NCBI RefSeq assembly: GCF_015767635.1
Contig: NZ_CP065230.1
Span: forward strand, 1-64,000
Source: Halomonas sp. A40-4
Lineage (GTDB): Bacteria; Pseudomonadota; Gammaproteobacteria; Pseudomonadales; Halomonadaceae
Direction of reading: 5' to 3'
Length of the DNA: 64,000 bases
Shown here: positions 1-12,358 of the stretch, one piece after another
Position numbering within the stretch: the first letter of the stretch is position 1
Layout of the letters: every line of letters begins with the position of its first letter
Made by a program: the position numbers and the translations under genes
Notes under the pieces: generated by a model
Databases searched by the model: none
Told to the model about the DNA's origin: nothing
The model's input: only the letters and a program-made list of their open reading frames with translations

Positions 1-41
1 GATCAGCACTTGGAATATCTATCAATTCGACACCTGAAAAG

Positions 42-83
42 TTTTCCACAGCTTATTAAAACGCCCCAGTCCTGTGTGGATAA
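42..83. promoter_or_regulatory. DnaA boxes upstream of dnaA (edge of oriC region)
   Basis: Two DnaA-box-like 9-mers lie just upstream of dnaA. TGTGGATAA at 75-83 is an exact reverse-strand match to the consensus TTATCCACA. TTTTCCACA at 42-50 differs from it at one position. Such boxes serve dnaA autoregulation and often belong to the origin, which in related bacteria lies in the rpmH-dnaA gap. The window starts inside this gap, so the rest of any origin cannot be seen. Confidence 0.75.
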
Positions 84-136
84 CCACGCCGTTGGACGCT
101 ACAATGGTCGGCCTTTTTCAACCGATGGTGAGATGT

Positions 137-1609
137 GTGTCACTCGCGCTTTGGCAACAGTGCCTGAATTACCTGCAGGACGAGCTGAGTTCGCAGCAGT
201 TCAACACGTGGATACGTCCACTGCAGGCTGAAGATAGTGAGGCTAACGAGCTGCGCTTGTTGGCGCCTAACCGCTTTGTGCGCGATTGGGTGAGTGACAA
301 GTACGCCAAGCGGATTAGCGAACTGATGCGCGAGCTTGCCCCTTCGAAACCTCCCAAGGTTAGCCTCACGGTAGGTAGTCGACGGCCAGCAGCACCTGCC
401 CCCCAACCCCGTGATCTGGGTAATCCGGTCTCGGCCTCTCCGGCACCGCGTGCGTCGGCGGCTGTTCATACGCCGCCACGGGGCGATATTGCTGACGAGC
501 GTGAAATCGATCAGCTACGCGAGGAGGGAAGTGGTTCAGACCGGCGTTCGAACGAGCGCCAGGTTCAGGTTGAGGGTGGGCTCAAGCATACCAGCGGGCT
601 AAATCCTAACTTTACTTTTGATACTTTCGTGGAAGGTAAATCCAACCAGCTCGCGCGCGCGGCTTCTCGCCAGGTTTCCGAAAATCCGGGTGGGGCCTAT
701 AACCCGCTATTCTTGTATGGCGGTGTTGGTCTGGGTAAAACCCACTTGATGCATGCCGTTGGTAATGGTCTGGCGTTGCGCCGTGAAAATGCGCGTGTGG
801 TCTACCTTCACTCAGAGCGTTTCGTGGCCGATATGGTGAAGGCACTACAGCTCAATGCCATCAATGACTTCAAGCGTTTTTACCGTAGTGTTGATGCGTT
901 ACTCATTGATGATATTCAATTTTTTGCCGGTAAAGAGCGCTCTCAGGAAGAGTTCTTCCATACCTTTAATGCGTTATTGGAAGGCGGTCAGCAAATGATT
1001 CTGACGTCGGATCGCTACCCCAAGGAAATCAGTGGTGTCGAAGAACGCCTGAAATCACGCTTTGGGTGGGGCCTTACTGTCGCTATTGAGCCGCCTGAGT
1101 TGGAAACCCGTGTGGCTATTTTGATGAAAAAAGCGGATCAGGCCAAAGTCGACTTGCCCCATGATGCGGCGTTCTTTATTGCCCAGAAGATTCGATCGAA
1201 CGTGCGCGAGCTTGAAGGTGCCCTCAAAAAAGTGATTGCTGACTCGCACTTCATGGGCAAGACCATTACCCAGGACTTTATACGTGAGTCGCTTAAAGAC
1301 TTGTTGGCGCTACAAGACAAGCAGGTGGGCGTCGACAATATCCAGCGAACGGTAGCGGAATATTACAAAATCAAGGTTGCCGATTTATTATCCAAACGGC
1401 GTTCCCGGTCGGTTGCAAGGCCCCGTCAAGTTGCCATGGCGCTTGCCAAGGAATTGACCAATCACAGTCTGCCTGAGATTGGCGATGCGTTTGGCGGTCG
1501 TGATCACACGACGGTGTTACATGCCTGCCGCAAGGTGAAAGTGTTGCAGGAAGAAAACGCCGATATTCGCGAAGACTATAAGAACCTGTTACGCCTACTG
1601 ACCAGTTAA
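137..1609 (+). CDS. dnaA: Chromosomal replication initiator DnaA
   Basis: DnaA is the ATP-dependent initiator that binds DnaA boxes and melts the origin. The N-terminal domain ([18 protein letters not shown]) closely resembles the E. coli protein. A variable linker is followed by the AAA+ core with Walker A GGVGLGKT (about residues 195-202), Walker [10 protein letters not shown], and the C-terminal DNA-binding signature GGRDHTT (about 453-459). I chose the GTG at 137 because it gives the same opening as E. coli DnaA, which also starts with GTG followed by Ser-Leu. The open frame extends upstream to an ATG at 125 and a GTG at 74, but those codons do not match the family. Length is then 490 residues. 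dnaN follows 55 bases downstream; a 6-bp hairpin at 1622-1639 sits in the gap. Confidence 0.97.
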   Translation: MSLALWQQCLNYLQDELSSQQFNTWIRPLQAEDSEANELRLLAPNRFVRDWVSDKYAKRISELMRELAPSKPPKVSLTVGSRRPAAPAPQPRDLGNPVSASPAPRASAAVHTPPRGDIADEREIDQLREEGSGSDRRSNERQVQVEGGLKHTSGLNPNFTFDTFVEGKSNQLARAASRQVSENPGGAYNPLFLYGGVGLGKTHLMHAVGNGLALRRENARVVYLHSERFVADMVKALQLNAINDFKRFYRSVDALLIDDIQFFAGKERSQEEFFHTFNALLEGGQQMILTSDRYPKEISGVEERLKSRFGWGLTVAIEPPELETRVAILMKKADQAKVDLPHDAAFFIAQKIRSNVRELEGALKKVIADSHFMGKTITQDFIRESLKDLLALQDKQVGVDNIQRTVAEYYKIKVADLLSKRRSRSVARPRQVAMALAKELTNHSLPEIGDAFGGRDHTTVLHACRKVKVLQEENADIREDYKNLLRLLTS

Positions 1610-1664
1610 TCAACCAGGACGGACCTGTTTCAGCAGGTCTTTCAGGATAGACAACGGAGTATTG

Positions 1665-2768
1665 ATGAAATTTTCGATTTCCCGAGAGGCGCTGCTACGT
1701 CCGCTTACCTTGGTAGCAGGGGTGGTAGAGCGCCGTCAGACATTGCCTGTTTTATCGAATGTGCTGATCCAGGTAGACGGTGACCAGGTGGCCCTGACGG
1801 GCACTGATCTGGAAGTCGAATTGGTTGGCCGCACTGTCGCCAGTCAGGTGGATCAAGAAGGCTCGGCAACCGTGCCGGCCCGCAAGTTGATGGATATTTG
1901 TAAGTCGCTCCCTGATCAGTCAGATATACAGCTAGCGGTTGAAGAGGGTCGCGCTGTCCTGAGGAGTGGTCGGTCTCGCTTCACACTGTCGACGCTTCCC
2001 GCCGCTGAGTTTCCATCTATTGAAGATGCCGAAGGCAGCCAGGAATTGAGTGTTCCGCGTGGTACGCTGAAACACCTGATCGAAGCGACATCCTTCGCCA
2101 TGGCCCAGCAGGATGTTCGCTATTATCTGAACGGTATGCTGCTCGAGATTCAGAGCAACCTCCTGCGCACCGTGGCGACTGATGGGCATCGCCTGGCGAT
2201 GTGTTCGCGGCCGGTGGACGTGACCGTTGATCAGTCACAGAAGCTCATTGTTCCCCGTAAAGGGATTCTCGAATTGTCCCGTTTGCTTGACGATAGCGAT
2301 GAGCCGGTGAGCCTGACATTAGGATCCACGCATGTGAGGGCGCACACCGGTGATTTTACGTTCACGTCCAAGCTGATTGATGGAAAATTCCCCGACTATG
2401 AGCGTGTGGTACCGCGCAACGGTGACAAGGTTTTAATTGCTGAGCGCGCCGAACTCCGCCAAGTGCTTTCCCGCACCGCTATCCTGTCCAATGAGAAGTA
2501 CCGTGGTGTACGCCTTTATCTCGAGGAAAATAACCTCAAGGTAATGGCCAATAACCCTGAACAGGAAGAAGCGGAAGAGAACATTGCCGTTGAATATACG
2601 GGCTCGGCCATGGAAGTTGGTTTTAACGTCGGCTATCTGGTCGATGTGATGGGCGTACTGGATGAAGACCGCGTACAAATCACCCTTGCAGACCCCAATA
2701 GCAGTGCGCTTCTGGAAGAGCCGGGTGGGGGTGACGCACTCTACGTTGTCATGCCGATGCGTCTATAA
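1665..2768 (+). CDS. dnaN: DNA polymerase III sliding clamp, beta subunit
   Basis: The beta clamp is a ring-shaped dimer that tethers DNA polymerase III to the template and recruits many repair proteins. The 367-residue length matches the family (366 in E. coli). The protein opens with MKFSISREALLRPL and ends with VVMPMRL; the family's C-terminal MPMRL is intact. The ATG at 1665 has GGAG at 1656-1659. An in-frame TTG at 1662 is also open but badly spaced from that site. It lies between dnaA and recF in the usual origin-side order, so cotranscription with dnaA is likely. Confidence 0.97.
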   Translation: MKFSISREALLRPLTLVAGVVERRQTLPVLSNVLIQVDGDQVALTGTDLEVELVGRTVASQVDQEGSATVPARKLMDICKSLPDQSDIQLAVEEGRAVLRSGRSRFTLSTLPAAEFPSIEDAEGSQELSVPRGTLKHLIEATSFAMAQQDVRYYLNGMLLEIQSNLLRTVATDGHRLAMCSRPVDVTVDQSQKLIVPRKGILELSRLLDDSDEPVSLTLGSTHVRAHTGDFTFTSKLIDGKFPDYERVVPRNGDKVLIAERAELRQVLSRTAILSNEKYRGVRLYLEENNLKVMANNPEQEEAEENIAVEYTGSAMEVGFNVGYLVDVMGVLDEDRVQITLADPNSSALLEEPGGGDALYVVMPMRL

Positions 2769-2854
2769 AGTCCTCAGTTGGCGATAATTTACCGAGTGAC
2801 GGCGTATGGGCGCCGTCGCTATGTTTCAGGGCGCACAAAATAAGTGACGGGTGA

Positions 2855-3958
2855 ATGGGTCTTCTTCAGCTTAATTTCGATGGTCTTCGCAACTTGCAGC
2901 CTGTGGATATGGCACCGTCGCCCGGTATCAACGTGATTAATGGCGTTAACGGAAGCGGTAAAACAAGCTTGCTGGAAGGCATTCATATCCTGGGCATGGG
3001 CAGGTCATTCAGGACACGTCAGCTCAAGCATGCGATTCAAACGGATGCGCCCCACGTAACGCTGTATGGCCGTTTGTCCGGAGAGCCTGATGTTGCACTA
3101 GGGGTCCGTCGCTTGCGCGCCACCAGCGAGCTGGAACTGCGTATCAAGGGTGATAAGAACGCCCGCCTAGCGGATCTGGTGGAAGCCATGCCGCTTCAAC
3201 TCATCAATCCTGATGCTTTTCGCCTTTTGGAAGGTTCCCCCTCAGGTCGTCGTGAATTCCTGGACTGGGGTGTGTTTCACGTGAAACATGGTTTTCTCGA
3301 AATATGGAAGCGAACGCGTCGAGCGTTGAAACATCGGAATGCCTTGTTGAGGCATGGTAGAATAGAGCCTCAGGAGTTTGCCATCTGGGAGCAAGAGTTT
3401 GCTAACTGGGGTGAGCAAATAGATACGCTAAGACGGGACTGGTTCGCTGAGTTTCTCCCTGTATTTGAAGAAACCCTCGAATGGCTACTCCCACTACCCG
3501 GTTTAACGCTTCACTATGCGAGAGGCTGGGATAAAAGAAGGTCGTTGGTTGATGTACTGCAGGCTAGCCGTTCAACCGATCAGCAAATGGGCTTTACGCA
3601 GCAAGGCCCTCAGCGAGCAGACTTGCGCATCAAGCTTAATAAGCAACCTGCGATAGAAGTTCTTTCCCGAGGCCAACAAAAACTGGTGGTGAGTGCGCTC
3701 AAGCTAGCGCAGGGTCGGCTTCTGGAAAGAGCGTCACAGCGGCATTGCATCTATTTGATTGACGACTTGCCCGCCGAGCTAGACAAGTTGCATCGGTTAA
3801 GGTTTTGTCAATTACTGGAAGATATGCAGTGCCAAGTATTTATTACCAGCGTCGAACCTGATGCTTTAAGGCAAACATGGCAGGCTCAAACCCATGTAAG
3901 GATGTTTCACGTGAAACATGCGGATAATGGATTGAGTCAGTTAATGCCTGAAGGGTAG
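2855..3958 (+). CDS. recF: DNA replication and repair protein RecF
   Basis: RecF is an SMC-like ATPase that helps load RecA at single-strand gaps with RecO and RecR. Walker A GVNGSGKT is at residues 30-37. An ABC-type signature (LSRGQQKL) and Walker B with D-loop (YLIDDLPAELD, about residue 300 onward) are present. At 367 residues it has normal length. The coding sequence contains two perfect parS sites (3273-3288 and 3903-3918). Both are read in the same frame and give Phe-His-Val-Lys-His, around residues 140-145 and 350-355. These stretches are therefore under two constraints. gyrB follows after a short gap. Confidence 0.95.
   Translation: MGLLQLNFDGLRNLQPVDMAPSPGINVINGVNGSGKTSLLEGIHILGMGRSFRTRQLKHAIQTDAPHVTLYGRLSGEPDVALGVRRLRATSELELRIKGDKNARLADLVEAMPLQLINPDAFRLLEGSPSGRREFLDWGVFHVKHGFLEIWKRTRRALKHRNALLRHGRIEPQEFAIWEQEFANWGEQIDTLRRDWFAEFLPVFEETLEWLLPLPGLTLHYARGWDKRRSLVDVLQASRSTDQQMGFTQQGPQRADLRIKLNKQPAIEVLSRGQQKLVVSALKLAQGRLLERASQRHCIYLIDDLPAELDKLHRLRFCQLLEDMQCQVFITSVEPDALRQTWQAQTHVRMFHVKHADNGLSQLMPEG
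3273..3288. other. parS centromere site 1 (inside recF)
   Basis: The 16-bp palindrome TGTTTCACGTGAAACA is identical to the canonical chromosomal parS bound by ParB (Spo0J). Its position near dnaA fits the usual origin-proximal location. It lies wholly inside recF. Confidence 0.92.
3903..3918. other. parS centromere site 2 (inside recF, near its 3' end)
   Basis: A second perfect TGTTTCACGTGAAACA lies in the last 60 bases of recF. It encodes the C-terminal residues Met-Phe-His-Val-Lys-His, in the same reading phase as site 1. Confidence 0.92.
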
Positions 3959-6418
<2,460 letters not shown>

Positions 6419-6423
6419 CACGC

Positions 6424-6439
6424 TGTTTCACGTGAAACA
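6424..6439. other. parS centromere site 3 (gyrB 3' gap)
   Basis: A perfect TGTTTCACGTGAAACA lies five bases after the gyrB stop codon and before its terminator. It is the same 16-bp ParB-binding palindrome as the two sites in recF. Confidence 0.92.
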
Positions 6440-6459
6440 GTCGGTGCTTTGCCTGATGA

Positions 6460-6492
6460 AAAACGCTGCCCGCTCAGGAGCAGCGTTTTTTT
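6460..6492. terminator. Bidirectional terminator between gyrB and gmhB
   Basis: The stem AAAACGCTGC (6460-6469) pairs with GCAGCGTTTT (6480-6489) around a 10-base loop and is followed by a T run. The A run on the 5' side makes it work in both directions, so it probably serves convergent gyrB and gmhB. The T run overlaps the gmhB stop codon. Confidence 0.85.
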
Positions 6493-7063
6493 ATGGCTGA
6501 GGAATTATCTGTTGTTGGTCACACAGCCAATCAGCAAACTCTGCCAGATCGCGATAGACCAGTGCCTTCTCCAGACCTATATTCCTGGAGAGCGTTTTTT
6601 CCCCTTTGCCCGTTTTGACCAGTACCGGTCGACAGCCAACCGCTTCACCTGCTTGAAGATCTCTCAGGCTATCACCGACCATCCAGCTGCCCTCAAGGCT
6701 CTCCAATTCCAGTTTTTCCTGTATTTCAGCAAGCAGGCCGGGTAACGGTTTGCGGCAATCGCAGTGATCGTCTGGTCCATGTGGGCAGTAGGCGATATGG
6801 GCAAGTTGGCCACCTTTGGCATTTACTTGACTTTGAAGATGGTCGTGCATGGCTTGCAGCGTCGATTCATCGTAAAAACCCCGGGCAATGCCCGATTGGT
6901 TAGTGGCAATCGCAACCGTGAAGCCCGCGCGGGATAGCTTGGCGATGGCCTCGATAGCGCCGGGTAAGGGGACCCATTCGCTCAAAGATTTGATGTAGGC
7001 GTCAGAGTCATGGTTGATAACGCCGTCGCGATCGAGAATGACCAACTGGTGAGCACTCAGCAT
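6491..7063 (-). CDS. gmhB: D-glycero-beta-D-manno-heptose-1,7-bisphosphate 7-phosphatase
   Basis: GmhB removes the 7-phosphate from heptose bisphosphate, between the kinase and adenylyltransferase steps carried out by HldE. It is a HAD-family phosphatase of 190 residues. The nucleophile motif DRDGVIN starts at D11, with D13 as general acid. The Cys/His zinc loop (CPHGPDDHCDCRKP) that marks this HAD subclass is present, and MVGDS is the later acidic motif. It stands apart from the other heptose genes of the window, separated from them by glyQS. The general name histidinol-phosphate phosphatase-like HAD would be the fallback, but the zinc loop and context favour GmhB. Confidence 0.9.
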   Translation of the reverse strand: MLSAHQLVILDRDGVINHDSDAYIKSLSEWVPLPGAIEAIAKLSRAGFTVAIATNQSGIARGFYDESTLQAMHDHLQSQVNAKGGQLAHIAYCPHGPDDHCDCRKPLPGLLAEIQEKLELESLEGSWMVGDSLRDLQAGEAVGCRPVLVKTGKGEKTLSRNIGLEKALVYRDLAEFADWLCDQQQIIPQP

Positions 7064-7133
7064 AGGTATCCTTGGGTGATGGTGGTGCTTTCGCTTTAGC
7101 CTTAGATTAAAAGCGGATCAATAAAAGCGCGAA

Positions 7134-7149
7134 TGTTTCACGTGAAACA
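7134..7149. other. parS centromere site 4 (gmhB-glyS gap)
   Basis: The fourth perfect TGTTTCACGTGAAACA of the window lies between the gmhB start and the glyS terminator, about 7 kb from dnaA. Confidence 0.92.
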
Positions 7150-7162
7150 GTGCTGTGGGTAT

Positions 7163-7194
7163 AAAAAAGCCCGGCAACCTGGGTGCCGGGCTTT
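7163..7194 (-). terminator. Terminator of glyQS
   Basis: On the minus strand the stem AAAGCCCGGCA (7194-7184) pairs with TGCCGGGCTTT (7176-7166) and is followed by a run of Ts. It lies 36 bases after the glyS stop codon. Confidence 0.85.
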
Positions 7195-7229
7195 CCGTGT
7201 TTCAAACCGTATCAGATACTGGGTTGGCG

Positions 7230-9296
7230 TTATTGAGGCAATTGGGCGATGTCTGCCACTTCAAGGAATAGCGCCTGAAGACTGGCAAGCAATGCAAGGC
7301 GATTACGGCGAATGGACACATCATCGGCCATCACCATCACCTGATCAAAGAAATTATCCACCGGCTCGCGCAACGTTGCCAACGCATCAAGCGCCTGCTG
7401 GTAATCACCGGCGGCAAACAGCGGAGTCACCTGATGCTGGCTGAGGGTTACTGCATTGAACAATGCTTGTTCCGCCGGCTCTTGCAGCAGGCTTTGATCG
7501 ACCTGAGTGCTGCCGTCATGTTCCTGCTTGCTGAGAATATTAGAAACACGCTTATTGGCTGCGGCCAGGGCAGCCGCCTCATCACGCTGGGCGAAAGCTT
7601 TGACGGCACGCAGGCGGCGAGCGAAATCGAGCGGCTTGGTCACCGGGCGGGCGCGAACAGCCAGGTACATTTCGGCGCTGATGCCTTCTTCCTGGCCCCA
7701 GGCGCGGAAACGATCGAGCATGTAGGTCAGGACATCATCGATTAGTCCTTCCGCCTTGGGGAGATCCCGGTACTGTTCAGCGGCCACGTTAAGCAGCTCA
7801 CGAAGGTCGAGATTAAGTTCGCCTTTGACCAGGATGTTCAGCACACCGATAGAGGCGCGACGCAATGCAAAGGGATCTTTGGCGCCAGTCGGCCGCTGAC
7901 CAATACCGAAAATGCCGACCAGGGTGTCCAGACGGTCAGCCAGAGCAAGCGCCTTGCCTGTCGCACTATGGGGAATGGCATCGGTCGCAAAGCGGGGCAG
8001 GTACTGTTCTTCAAGTGCCTGGGCAACGTCAGCGGGTTCGCCATCCTGCTCGGCGTAGTAACGCCCCATGATGCCCTGAAGCTCAGGGAATTCCAGTACC
8101 ATCTCGGTCACCAGATCACACTTGGCAAGTGCAACGGCGCGTTGGGCATGGGTGACGTCACCGCCAATCCTTTCGGCAATGTGGCTTGCGATAGCACTGC
8201 TGCGGCGTGCCTTGTCGGCCAGGGTCCCGAGTTGCTGCTGGAAGACCACGCTTTCCAACTGGGGAATACGCGAAGCAAGGGTACGCTTACGGTCGGTGTC
8301 GTAGAAAAACGCCGCGTCGGCCAGGCGCGGGCGAATGACCTTTTCATTACCTGAAATCACCTGCTGAGGATCAGCGCTGTCGATGTTCGAGATGGTAATG
8401 AAAAGTGGCTTGAGCTTGCCCTGATCATCCAGTAAATGAAAGTACTTCTGGTTGGCCTTCATTGAGGAAACCAGACATTCGGCGGGCACTTCCAGGAAGC
8501 GTTCGTCAAAGCTGCCGGTCAGTGCCACGGGCCACTCAACCAGACCGCTGACTTCGACCAAAAGGTCTTCGTCGATTACCGCGTTGGCTTCCTGTACTTC
8601 CGCCTCTGCCAGCACCTGCTCGCGGATACGCTCCCGGCGCTGTTGACGGTCGGCCAGCACAAAGGCGTTTTCCAGTGCGCCAAGGTAAGCATCGGCATGC
8701 TCGAGCTGAATGGCATCCGGGGCGTGGAAGCGATGACCATAAGTGGTACGGCTGGCTTGCAAACCCAGTGCCTCGGCGGCAATGACATCGCTGCCGTAAA
8801 GGGTCACAAGCCAATGAACCGGGCGGGAGAACTCTATTCGCGAGGTACCCCAGCGCATGTTTTTGGGCACGGGCAGCGCGCTGATCGCTTTGCGCAGAAT
8901 ATCGGGCAGTAGCGCCTGTACACTTTCACCCGGCTGATGTTCGCGAAAGCCAAGCCAGGTGCCCTTGTCGGTTTCCAGGTGGATCAATTCATCCACGCTG
9001 ACACCGCAAGAGCGCGCAAAGCCTTCTGCCGCCTTGGTGGGCGCTCCCTCTTTGAAGGCGGCTGCCAGGGCTGGACCACGGCGCTCGACTTCACGGTCAG
9101 GTTGTTTGTCGGCTAGGTTTTTCACCTGCACCGCCAGACGGCGGGGTGTCGCATAAGCCGTAACGCCCTGAAAGGGAATGTCAGCTTCCTGCAGGCCTTT
9201 TTCGATCCCGGCCGCGAAGGCATCTGAAAGCGCATCCAGGGCCGTCGGCGGAAGCTCTTCAGCGCCCAGTTCCAGTAGAAGCGTATCAACAGCCAT
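7230..9296 (-). CDS. glyS: Glycyl-tRNA synthetase beta subunit
   Basis: GlyS is the beta subunit of the bacterial alpha2-beta2 glycyl-tRNA synthetase and carries the tRNA-recognition and anticodon-binding parts. It has 688 residues, the expected size (689 in E. coli). It opens with a typical LLLELGAEELPP and has the GPAL and RPVHWLV segments of the family. Its ATG overlaps the glyQ stop codon by one base (TAATG), so the two subunits are translationally coupled. A strong terminator follows. Confidence 0.97.
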   Translation of the reverse strand: MAVDTLLLELGAEELPPTALDALSDAFAAGIEKGLQEADIPFQGVTAYATPRRLAVQVKNLADKQPDREVERRGPALAAAFKEGAPTKAAEGFARSCGVSVDELIHLETDKGTWLGFREHQPGESVQALLPDILRKAISALPVPKNMRWGTSRIEFSRPVHWLVTLYGSDVIAAEALGLQASRTTYGHRFHAPDAIQLEHADAYLGALENAFVLADRQQRRERIREQVLAEAEVQEANAVIDEDLLVEVSGLVEWPVALTGSFDERFLEVPAECLVSSMKANQKYFHLLDDQGKLKPLFITISNIDSADPQQVISGNEKVIRPRLADAAFFYDTDRKRTLASRIPQLESVVFQQQLGTLADKARRSSAIASHIAERIGGDVTHAQRAVALAKCDLVTEMVLEFPELQGIMGRYYAEQDGEPADVAQALEEQYLPRFATDAIPHSATGKALALADRLDTLVGIFGIGQRPTGAKDPFALRRASIGVLNILVKGELNLDLRELLNVAAEQYRDLPKAEGLIDDVLTYMLDRFRAWGQEEGISAEMYLAVRARPVTKPLDFARRLRAVKAFAQRDEAAALAAANKRVSNILSKQEHDGSTQVDQSLLQEPAEQALFNAVTLSQHQVTPLFAAGDYQQALDALATLREPVDNFFDQVMVMADDVSIRRNRLALLASLQALFLEVADIAQLPQ

Positions 9297-10255
9297 TATG
9301 CGTCTCCCTGATCGGCGAGTAGTTCGTTGCGCAGTGATTCCGGGGCCATGGGGAAACCTTCAGCTTTGCGCGACTCAAAATAGGCAGTGGCGACGTCCCG
9401 TGCCATGGTCCGAACGCGTAGAATAAAGCGTTGGCGCTCGGTGACCGAAATGGCGTGACGCGCGTCTAACAAGTTGAACGTATGCGACGCCTTCAGCACC
9501 TGTTCATAAGCGGGCAGTGGAAGTCTGGCTGCCAGCAATTTGCTGCACTCTTGTTCCTGATGGTCAAAGTTAGCAAATAACTGGTCAACGTCAGCGTGTT
9601 CGAAGTTATAGGCGGATTGTTCGCGTTCATTCTGCAGGTAAACGTCGCCGTAGCTGACTTCGCTGCCGTCGGGGGCAATGGCCCAAACCAGGTCATAGAC
9701 GCTGTCGACGTTTTGCAGGTACATGGCGATGCGCTCAAGCCCGTAGGTCAACTCGCCGGTGACCGGGTAACATTCGATACCGCCGGCCTGCTGGAAATAG
9801 GTAAACTGGGTGACTTCCATGCCGTTCAGCCAGACTTCCCAGCCAAGCCCCCAGGCGCCGAGGGTAGGGGATTCCCAGTTGTCCTCGACGAAGCGCACGT
9901 CATGGATCAGCGGGTCCAGTCCTAGGCGTTTCAATGAGCCAAGGTACAGGTCCTGGAGATTGCTGGGTGACGGCTTCATGACCACCTGAAATTGATAGTA
10001 ATGCTGCAGGCGGTTGGGATTTTCGCCGTAGCGGCCGTCTGTAGGGCGGCGAGACGGCTGGACATAGGCAGCGTTCCAGGTCTCCGGCCCAATGGCACGC
10101 AGGAAGGTAGCGGGGTGAAAAGTGCCTGCACCAACCTCCATATCGAGCGGCTGGAGAATGACACAGCCTTGTTCTGCCCAATACTGTTGCAGCGCAAGGA
10201 TCAAGCCTTGAAAGGTCGACACATCAGGCGTCGATTGGTTTGTCGAGACACTCAT
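9296..10255 (-). CDS. glyQ: Glycyl-tRNA synthetase alpha subunit
   Basis: GlyQ is the catalytic alpha subunit that activates glycine. The class II synthetase core is evident: [32 protein letters not shown], and [20 protein letters not shown] near the N-terminus. I took the ATG at 10255, giving 319 residues, close to the family (303 in E. coli). An ATG at 10285 would add ten residues with no obvious function; neither start has a strong ribosome site. glyS follows with a one-base overlap. hldD diverges upstream. Confidence 0.95.
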   Translation of the reverse strand: MSVSTNQSTPDVSTFQGLILALQQYWAEQGCVILQPLDMEVGAGTFHPATFLRAIGPETWNAAYVQPSRRPTDGRYGENPNRLQHYYQFQVVMKPSPSNLQDLYLGSLKRLGLDPLIHDVRFVEDNWESPTLGAWGLGWEVWLNGMEVTQFTYFQQAGGIECYPVTGELTYGLERIAMYLQNVDSVYDLVWAIAPDGSEVSYGDVYLQNEREQSAYNFEHADVDQLFANFDHQEQECSKLLAARLPLPAYEQVLKASHTFNLLDARHAISVTERQRFILRVRTMARDVATAYFESRKAEGFPMAPESLRNELLADQGDA

Positions 10256-10365
10256 CGCGGAAAGCACCGTTGGCCATGAATTCATAAGCCGTCAAGTATA
10301 CAATCCCAAGCAGATAGGTTATAGGCACGAGAGCCAACAGAGCCGTTTTTGGTAAGGAGAATGAA

Positions 10366-11322
10366 ATGATTGTCATAACAGGCGGTGCCGGTTTTATCGG
10401 GGCCAACTTGGTCAAAGCGCTGAACGCCCGCGGCCGGAACGATGTAATGGTGGTTGATGATTTGCGCGATGGCACCAAATTCGTCAATTTGGCTGACTGC
10501 ACCCTGGCGGATTATCTTGATAAAGACGATTTTCTCGCCAGGGTAAAAGCGGCATTGCGGGGAGAGAGCGTCGATCTACCCAAGATCGATGCTATTTTCC
10601 ATGAGGGCGCCTGTTCCGATACGACGGAATGGGACGGCCACTATATGATGGAAAATAACTTCGAGTACTCCAAAGTACTGCTAAATTACTGCGAGCTGCG
10701 GGGAATCCCCTTCTTGTATGCCTCATCAGCTGCCACCTATGGCGGTAGCGAGGTATTCAAGGAGGTGCCTGAGTGTGAAAAACCGCTCAACGTGTATGGC
10801 TACTCCAAGCTGCTGTTCGATCAACACGTGCGTACTCGCTGGGATGAGCTGACAACCCAGGTTGTGGGGTTTCGGTATTTCAATGTGTATGGCCCCAGAG
10901 AGCAGCATAAAGGCAAGATGGCCAGCGTGGCGTATCATCACCACCTGCAAATCCGTAATGGTGAAACCCTGAAACTGTTTGGTGCCTATGATGGCTATGA
11001 GGCCGGTATGCAGAGCCGTGACTTTGTGTATGTAGGCGATGTTGTCGACGTAAACCTGTGGTTTCTGGATAACCCAGGTGCCTCGGGTATTTTCAATCTG
11101 GGTACCGGCCGCGCGGAACCGTTTAAGGCGATTGGTGAAGCGGTCATCGATTTCTACGCCAAGGGGCAAATCGATTACATCGATTTCCCGGAAGAACTGA
11201 AAGGGCGTTACCAAAGCTATACCCGTGCTGACATAAGCAATCTGCGGGAAGCCGGTTGCGATGTCGAATTCAAAACGGTTGCCCAGGGTGTCAAAGCGTA
11301 TCTGGAGTGGCTCAATGGCTAA
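10366..11322 (+). CDS. hldD: ADP-L-glycero-D-manno-heptose 6-epimerase
   Basis: HldD (RfaD) converts ADP-D-glycero-D-manno-heptose to the L-glycero form, the sugar donor for the inner core. The 318-residue protein is a short-chain dehydrogenase-type epimerase. NADP-binding [10 protein letters not shown] is at residues 6-15, and the catalytic pair is Y144 and K148 (YGYSK), close to the Y140/K144 of E. coli. The start has a strong AAGGAG. The 3' end overlaps the start of waaF by 8 bases, which points to coupled translation. Confidence 0.95.
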   Translation: MIVITGGAGFIGANLVKALNARGRNDVMVVDDLRDGTKFVNLADCTLADYLDKDDFLARVKAALRGESVDLPKIDAIFHEGACSDTTEWDGHYMMENNFEYSKVLLNYCELRGIPFLYASSAATYGGSEVFKEVPECEKPLNVYGYSKLLFDQHVRTRWDELTTQVVGFRYFNVYGPREQHKGKMASVAYHHHLQIRNGETLKLFGAYDGYEAGMQSRDFVYVGDVVDVNLWFLDNPGASGIFNLGTGRAEPFKAIGEAVIDFYAKGQIDYIDFPEELKGRYQSYTRADISNLREAGCDVEFKTVAQGVKAYLEWLNG

Positions 11323-12358
11323 TTCCGCCATGCGGCTACTGGTTATCGGGCCTTCCTGGGTGGGCGATATGGTGATGGCCCAGAGCCTGTTCATGACCCT
11401 TAAAGCACGTTATCCCAATGCCACCATCGGGGTGGTCGCACCCGCATGGTCACAGCCTATTCTGGAACGAATGCCCGAGGTGGATGAGGTGCTGCCCCTG
11501 GCAGTAGGCCACGGCGAGTTTGGTCTTGTCAGTCGGCGCGAACTTGCCAATCGTCTGAAAGGACGTTTTGATCGGGCGATTGTGCTGCCCCGGTCCTGGA
11601 AAGCCGCATTGGTGCCCTTTATGGCACGTATTCCTGAGCGTATCGGATTTCTCGGAGAGCATCGCTATGGCCTCTTGAAAGAGCGCCGCAAGCTGGATAA
11701 GCAAGTATTGGATCAAACCGTGAAGCGATTTGTCTCGTTAGGGTTGCCGCTTGATGAGGCGGCGACAGGGGATTTTGCGATCCCCAAGCCGCGCCTGACC
11801 ATTGACCGGGACAATCTGGTCAATTTACGACTGGCCAATATGCTTTCATCCCGTCCGGCGATAGGCATGATGCCGGGGGCTGAATATGGACCGGCGAAAC
11901 AGTGGCCACTCGACTACTTTCGACAATTAGCCCAAAAGCTTATTGCCGATGGCTATGAAATACGTGTTTTTGGTGGTCCCAAAGACCATGAAGGCGCTGA
12001 CACGATTGTGAAAGGGCTCCCCCAGGCCCACAATCTATGTGGTAAGACGGCCCTGGCAGATGCGGTGGACCTGCTTGCCGACTGTCGCCAGGTCGTGACC
12101 AATGATTCGGGTCTTATGCACGTAGCGGCCGCAGTCGGTGTGCGGATACATGCGCTTTATGGTTCTTCTTCGCCTGCTTACACACCACCGCTTACCGATA
12201 ATGCGGTGATTCATTATCTTGAACTTTCCTGCTCCCCATGTTTTGAGCGTACCTGCCCATTGGGCCATACTAACTGCTTGAATAAGTTACACGTAGAATC
12301 CGTCTATCAGGCAATTTTGGCCGACCGGCAGCGTGAAAAAGTGATCGTTAACGCATAA
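11315..12358 (+). CDS. waaF: ADP-heptose:LPS heptosyltransferase II
   Basis: WaaF adds the second L-glycero-D-manno-heptose to the lipopolysaccharide inner core at the cytoplasmic face of the inner membrane. It is a GT9 protein. The N-terminal [18 protein letters not shown] is typical of WaaF, as is [13 protein letters not shown] in the middle; [13 protein letters not shown] lies in the donor-binding half. I chose the ATG at 11315, which has GGAG 8 bases upstream and overlaps hldD by 8 bases, giving 347 residues. A second ATG at 11330 is possible. Its 3' end overlaps the convergent opgB-like gene by 11 bases. Confidence 0.93.
   Translation: MANSAMRLLVIGPSWVGDMVMAQSLFMTLKARYPNATIGVVAPAWSQPILERMPEVDEVLPLAVGHGEFGLVSRRELANRLKGRFDRAIVLPRSWKAALVPFMARIPERIGFLGEHRYGLLKERRKLDKQVLDQTVKRFVSLGLPLDEAATGDFAIPKPRLTIDRDNLVNLRLANMLSSRPAIGMMPGAEYGPAKQWPLDYFRQLAQKLIADGYEIRVFGGPKDHEGADTIVKGLPQAHNLCGKTALADAVDLLADCRQVVTNDSGLMHVAAAVGVRIHALYGSSSPAYTPPLTDNAVIHYLELSCSPCFERTCPLGHTNCLNKLHVESVYQAILADRQREKVIVNA

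Noticed and set aside
1622-1639. Hairpin in the dnaA-dnaN gap
   Set aside because: The stem is only 6 bp and followed by TTTC, too weak to call a terminator; it may be an attenuator at most.
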